A DNA stretch of 8,930 bases, taken from positions 1 to 8,930 of the forward strand of contig JAESUF010000092.1 in the NCBI GenBank assembly GCA_016763215.1, given 5' to 3'. A program made the position numbers and the translations under genes. The notes beneath the pieces are model-generated. The model did not search any database, was not told where the DNA came from, and worked only from the letters and a program-made list of their open reading frames with translations. The stretch comes from Flavobacteriaceae bacterium. GTDB lineage: Bacteria > Bacteroidota > Bacteroidia > Flavobacteriales > Flavobacteriaceae. This document shows, piece by piece, positions 5,808-8,930 of this stretch; position 1 is the first letter of the stretch, and each line of letters starts with the position of its first letter.

Positions 5808-8126
5808 TTAATTTCCCTCAATCACTTTGTCGATCTCTTTTTGAATTTCACTCAACCTCATTTCCATAGATTTTACTGCGGTACGAGATAAATATCTTCC
5901 CAGTGGAATAAATGGAGTAATTGAATCACCATCTTGATTGACAATTTTTGTCAATTTTGATTCGATACTATATTTATTATTAAATGATTTTTCTGATTCT
6001 TTAGGATGTGCAAAACCTGCGCTCAGAAACATATTAAGAGGAGCTGTTAACTGACTTGAATATGAAATGGACTCTGAAGGAGCCACATAATTAGTGACAG
6101 ACAGTTGTCTAATTACATATTTACCAGTTAAGGTAGAGTCTTTTGCCAACTCTTTAAAAAGAGCCGCTTCCAATCGTAATGAAACCGAACCTCCAATATT
6201 GTTATAATATCCTGCATCTCCAAATTGACCAACCTTGGTAACGCGACCAACTGGGCTCAAATAAGGAAATCTAGCATTTAATGACATCGCTGTTGAGCGC
6301 TTAATCATTTGTTCTTTATTTGGATATTCAGCAAGTAAATCTGGGAAAACATCCATATTAAAAGAATCTTCCTTCATGTTAACAGGAGATATAATAAATC
6401 GTTGTCCCGTTTGTAATTGTGTGACACTGGTAACTAATAAAGGCCTGATATAATCGTATTTTCCTTTTTGTGGCATCATTTGTAAATACGCACCACCAAG
6501 TGAGTTGTCAACGTTTCTTTTAAAAGCATCAGCAAATGCTTTCTCCCATTCATTTTCTAACAAAGCACCTCTATCTGGGAAACTTGTAGAAAAGAGTCCT
6601 GTAATACTTACAAAAGAATCTCTACCTAACAAACTTGCTACTGAAGAAGATAGATAATCTCCATTGTAAATTTTACTCGCTCTATATTTAAAAGGTTCAT
6701 CAGATCCTACCGGAAACGTTAAAGAGGTAGCATTGGGGTTTTCTGAGAGCTCATAAGCTTGTGTGTAGAACATATTATTTCCTACACCGCCTCCAGAAGC
6801 ACCGCTCAAGGAAAATAAATACTTTTTGAAATAGTCAGGATTTTTGTCAAATAAATAACTCTGAACTAAAAAGGTCCACAGACCAGCTCTAGATCCTCCT
6901 CCTTCTGAAGAGACTAAGATGATAGGAAATGGATTGTCTTCAGTGCTACTTAAAATGTCATTTTTGCGATTGGCAATCCATTCTGTGATGTACTCATCGA
7001 ATCCTAAACGACTGTCAACATCAATAGATGTATCAACATGGCTAGCTTCATAATGATGAAAGTCAGCTTTACTCGTTGTACGTATTGCAAGGATCGCAAG
7101 TATGATTAAGAAAAACGGTAATGAAGGAAATCTTTTATAACGTGCATTGAGGTATCTAATACTATTTAAAAAAGTATACACTCCTACAATGCAAATTAAA
7201 ACAATAGACAATGGAGTAACAATTTTTAAGCTAGAAGGGGAAATAAATAAAAAGATGTATGCTAAAAATATTAGAATAGTCATGACTGTGATTACAGAAG
7301 AGGCATATTTTTTAAGATCTAATATATACTTGTTGTAAGATGTTGTTACGATTAAAAAGAACAATGCTAACAGCAATAGAGAGTAAAAGAAAAACCTAAT
7401 ATCTCTTTCTGATCCACCTTGATTAAAAAAACCAAAAGTGGTAATTACTGCAATACAAATAATAGCAACAATTAAAGGGAAGTATTTAAATTGAAGAATA
7501 GGGTTAAAAATTCTCAGTAAAAATTCTGCAACTTTTTTATTGAGAATTAAAAACAAAATTCCAATAAAAACAAGCAATCCAGAGTTTCCTAAGAAAAACA
7601 ATTCTCCTCCGTAAACCTTTTCAAAAGTATTGTTCACGGCAAAAGCAGTAATCAAAATTAAAATAGTCCCAAGAACTTTAGGAAACATACGACGAATGTA
7701 TTCTTCCGAATTTTCTTCGTAATCACTATCACCTATTGAGTTGTCGTCTTTATTTTTAAGCTTAAGGAATACTTCTTTTTCGTCTTCAGGAGTTCTGAAA
7801 AGAGATTGTTGTTCTTTATGATAAGATTCAATCTGTTCATTATTTAACTTAGGGATTAGATAATCGGGAATCTTTGGATAAATATATCCATTGAGAGTAC
7901 TGATTAAAAAGGCAAATACGCTAAGTATAGTAAAGAAAATAGGGACCACAATCCAAGCTGTCTCAGCTTGATTAATAACCATAATTAAATCATTAATTTG
8001 AGGAACAATCCATAACATTAAATACACTATTACAATAAAGATAATAGACAGAGAATACTTACCTATTTGTTGAAGGATAAGTTGGAGCCAAGATTTTTGA
8101 TTCGAGTTGTTGTTGGTTGGTGACAT
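5808..8126 (-). CDS. Polytopic membrane protein with C-terminal patatin-like phospholipase domain
   Basis: 772 residues in two parts. The N-terminal half has about nine hydrophobic segments (roughly 25-42, 58-78, 150-167, 177-195, 216-236, 245-262, 276-296, 302-322, 334-350), with an acidic, charged loop at 80-148. The C-terminal part has patatin/iPLA2 motifs: oxyanion-type EGGGSRAG (408-415), nucleophile S444 in GASGG (442-446), and the dyad aspartate D637 in GDAG, preceded by ARFPYLSP (618-625). Patatins are Ser-Asp acyl hydrolases that cleave phospholipids or other acyl esters. Positive residues cluster in loops 196-215, 263-275 and 323-333; with the N-terminus inside, this puts the hydrolase domain in the periplasm. 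The last 25 residues are a charged helix. The start ATG at 8126 lacks a Shine-Dalgarno. The gene is divergent from the tube-protein operon and convergent with the MBL hydrolase. The substrate and any link to the injection system are unproven. Confidence 0.88.
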   Translation of the reverse strand: MSPTNNNSNQKSWLQLILQQIGKYSLSIIFIVIVYLMLWIVPQINDLIMVINQAETAWIVVPIFFTILSVFAFLISTLNGYIYPKIPDYLIPKLNNEQIESYHKEQQSLFRTPEDEKEVFLKLKNKDDNSIGDSDYEENSEEYIRRMFPKVLGTILILITAFAVNNTFEKVYGGELFFLGNSGLLVFIGILFLILNKKVAEFLLRIFNPILQFKYFPLIVAIICIAVITTFGFFNQGGSERDIRFFFYSLLLLALFFLIVTTSYNKYILDLKKYASSVITVMTILIFLAYIFLFISPSSLKIVTPLSIVLICIVGVYTFLNSIRYLNARYKRFPSLPFFLIILAILAIRTTSKADFHHYEASHVDTSIDVDSRLGFDEYITEWIANRKNDILSSTEDNPFPIILVSSEGGGSRAGLWTFLVQSYLFDKNPDYFKKYLFSLSGASGGGVGNNMFYTQAYELSENPNATSLTFPVGSDEPFKYRASKIYNGDYLSSSVASLLGRDSFVSITGLFSTSFPDRGALLENEWEKAFADAFKRNVDNSLGGAYLQMMPQKGKYDYIRPLLVTSVTQLQTGQRFIISPVNMKEDSFNMDVFPDLLAEYPNKEQMIKRSTAMSLNARFPYLSPVGRVTKVGQFGDAGYYNNIGGSVSLRLEAALFKELAKDSTLTGKYVIRQLSVTNYVAPSESISYSSQLTAPLNMFLSAGFAHPKESEKSFNNKYSIESKLTKIVNQDGDSITPFIPLGRYLSRTAVKSMEMRLSEIQKEIDKVIEGN

Positions 8127-8224
8127 TTTATTTAAGATTTAATTACTCTTTCTTTTTATACAGATATTTAAAAACCAGTTGGTTAAAATGCAATTGTTAA
8201 ATTTAAGAAAATATAGAATGATAT

Positions 8225-8249
8225 AAAATAGGTATTTACACCTTATTTT
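8225..8249. repeat. Imperfect inverted repeat in the patatin/tube divergent region
   Basis: AAAATAGGT (8225-8233) and ACCTTATTTT (8240-8249) are inverted copies differing by one extra A, around a 6-base centre. The right arm overlaps the predicted -33 element of the tube gene, so it could be an operator for a dimeric regulator of one or both divergent genes. It could also be chance in AT-rich DNA, though the GGT/ACC ends are less expected. Confidence 0.4.
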
Positions 8250-8274
8250 GATTTCCATTTTAATAGTAGATTTG
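8247..8274 (+). promoter_or_regulatory. Probable promoter of the tube-protein operon
   Basis: TTTG (8247-8250), a 16-base spacer and a perfect -7 box TAGATTTG (8267-8274). The spacer is shorter than the usual 17-23 bases. The leader to the ATG at 8295 would be about 15 bases. No Shine-Dalgarno is visible, as is usual in Bacteroidota. Confidence 0.5.
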
Positions 8275-8294
8275 ATACATAATTTAGATAACAT

Positions 8295-8759
8295 ATGGCA
8301 ACAGATAATGGAAACACAGAAGGAGCAAATTGGCCGAAGCCAAAGTTTTATTTTGAAGTAGATTTAGGAGATGAATTAAAAAGTGTCGCGTTTCAAGAAG
8401 TATCTGGACTATCAAAAGGTGGTGAGGAGGTTGAAAGCGGTGCGGAAAACCGATTTAAGTATCGACTCCCAGCGCTGAGCAATAATCAAAACTTAGTTTT
8501 AAAAAGAGGAATTGCCCCTACAGGATCTAAGCTCATAGAATGGTGTTCGGACACTTTAAATGGTGTTTCTACTATAGAAACAAAAGATGTAGCTGTGAAT
8601 CTTATAAATGAAAAAGGGAAGATTATTATGAAATGGATGTTCTATAAAGCCTATCCAATCAAATATTCGATATCAGATTTGAAGTCTCAAGAGGATGAAG
8701 TATTGTTAGAAACATTGGAATTCGCATTTACTTATTTTGAAACGAAAACCCAAGTATAA
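8295..8759 (+). CDS. Phage-tail-like tube protein of a contractile injection system (Afp1/Pvc1-type)
   Basis: A 154-residue protein of the conserved phage tail region family (TIGR02241-type; Hcp/gp19 fold), which stacks as rings to form the inner tube of extracellular contractile injection systems and tail-like particles. Visible family features are WPKPKFYFEVDLG (13-25), FQEVSGL (33-39), LPALSNNQNLVLKRGI (58-73), a conserved W83, the KWMFYKAYPIKY block (113-124) and the closing strand EVLLETLEFAFTYFE (135-149). The length is typical and there is no signal peptide, as expected for cytoplasmic assembly. It is the first gene rightward of a likely promoter, and a spike-type gene starts 25 bases after its TAA, so an operon is likely. 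Many such clusters have two or three tube paralogues; which one this is cannot be told without the rest of the cluster. Confidence 0.88.
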   Translation: MATDNGNTEGANWPKPKFYFEVDLGDELKSVAFQEVSGLSKGGEEVESGAENRFKYRLPALSNNQNLVLKRGIAPTGSKLIEWCSDTLNGVSTIETKDVAVNLINEKGKIIMKWMFYKAYPIKYSISDLKSQEDEVLLETLEFAFTYFETKTQV

Positions 8760-8784
8760 TAACGAAAGAAAATTAAAATAAGAT

Positions 8785-8930
8785 ATGAGTATAACAAGTG
8801 GAAGGCTAGTCACCAATTTAGTAAAGATAAATGGAAATGGAATACCAGGGACTATCAAAGTACATAGCATAATGGTAGATAAAGGAGTCAATAAAATTTC
8901 AACGGCAAAATAGTTTATTCTTGACGGAGA
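8785..8930 (+). pseudogene. Start of a VgrG/Pvc8-type spike gene interrupted by an in-frame TAG (3' end outside window)
   Basis: ATG at 8785 opens a frame MSITSGRLVTNLVKINGNGI that resembles the N-terminal beta domain of spike (VgrG-like) proteins of contractile injection systems, including the region usually written as a VNKIPSAK-xx-ILDGD-like strand. Here VNKISTAK (residues 35-42) is followed by TAG at 8911-8913 and then, in the same frame, FILDG up to the window end. One sense codon in place of TAG would restore the family pattern; TTG is one base away. The context, directly behind a tube gene, fits a spike. Only about 48 codons are visible, so decay elsewhere cannot be judged. A sequencing error, a real nonsense mutation or readthrough are all possible. 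TAG is the normal stop of the rhomboid gene in this window, so the genome does not reassign it. Confidence 0.6.

Noticed and set aside
7147..7338. 63-codon plus frame inside the patatin-like gene
   Set aside because: It is antisense to the transmembrane region, with no start signal or family resemblance.
8706..8891. 61-codon minus frame across the tube/spike junction
   Set aside because: It is antisense to two recognisable injection-system genes; its hydrophobic look is a by-product of AT-rich codons.
1..8930. CRISPR arrays or insertion sequences
   Set aside because: No regularly spaced repeats, transposase-like frame, or terminal inverted repeats with target duplications were seen.

Overview
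The window is AT-rich and looks like a chromosomal segment of a marine-type Bacteroidota, probably Flavobacteriia. The reasons are Bacteroidota-style promoters (TTG or TTTG, about 19 bases, then TAnnTTTG) upstream of a tRNA gene and other genes, almost no Shine-Dalgarno sequences, a tRNA without an encoded CCA, and protein families common in that group. I cannot name the species from sequence alone.

Left part (1-3312): the 3' portion of a class V, cysteine-desulfurase-like PLP enzyme runs rightward. It faces two tandem LpxL/HtrB-type lipid acyltransferase genes on the minus strand. The upstream copy (2392-3312) is intact. The downstream copy (1464-2353) is split by one missing base in an A-run and is whole when that base is restored, so it is a pseudogene or a sequence error. 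Middle (3394-5787): a rhomboid protease on plus; a tRNA-Gly(UCC) on minus with a well-matched promoter and a hairpin terminator; then a divergent pair, a GNAT acetyltransferase (minus) and an exported metallo-beta-lactamase-fold hydrolase (plus). A 17-bp perfect hairpin with a T-run closes the convergent junction after the hydrolase.

Right part (5808-8930): a 772-residue membrane protein has about nine transmembrane segments followed by a patatin-type Ser-Asp hydrolase domain, which topology suggests is periplasmic. It is divergent from the start of a contractile-injection-system (phage-tail-like) operon: a tube protein, then the beginning of a VgrG/Pvc8-type spike gene. The spike frame has an in-frame TAG at codon 43, and recognisable spike sequence continues beyond it. 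The 168-base divergent region holds the tube-gene promoter and an overlapping inverted repeat that could be an operator.

Most of the window is ordinary housekeeping and accessory sequence. The parts worth following up are the patatin/injection-system junction with its interrupted spike gene, and the acyltransferase pair in which the broken copy has the more canonical active-site motif.
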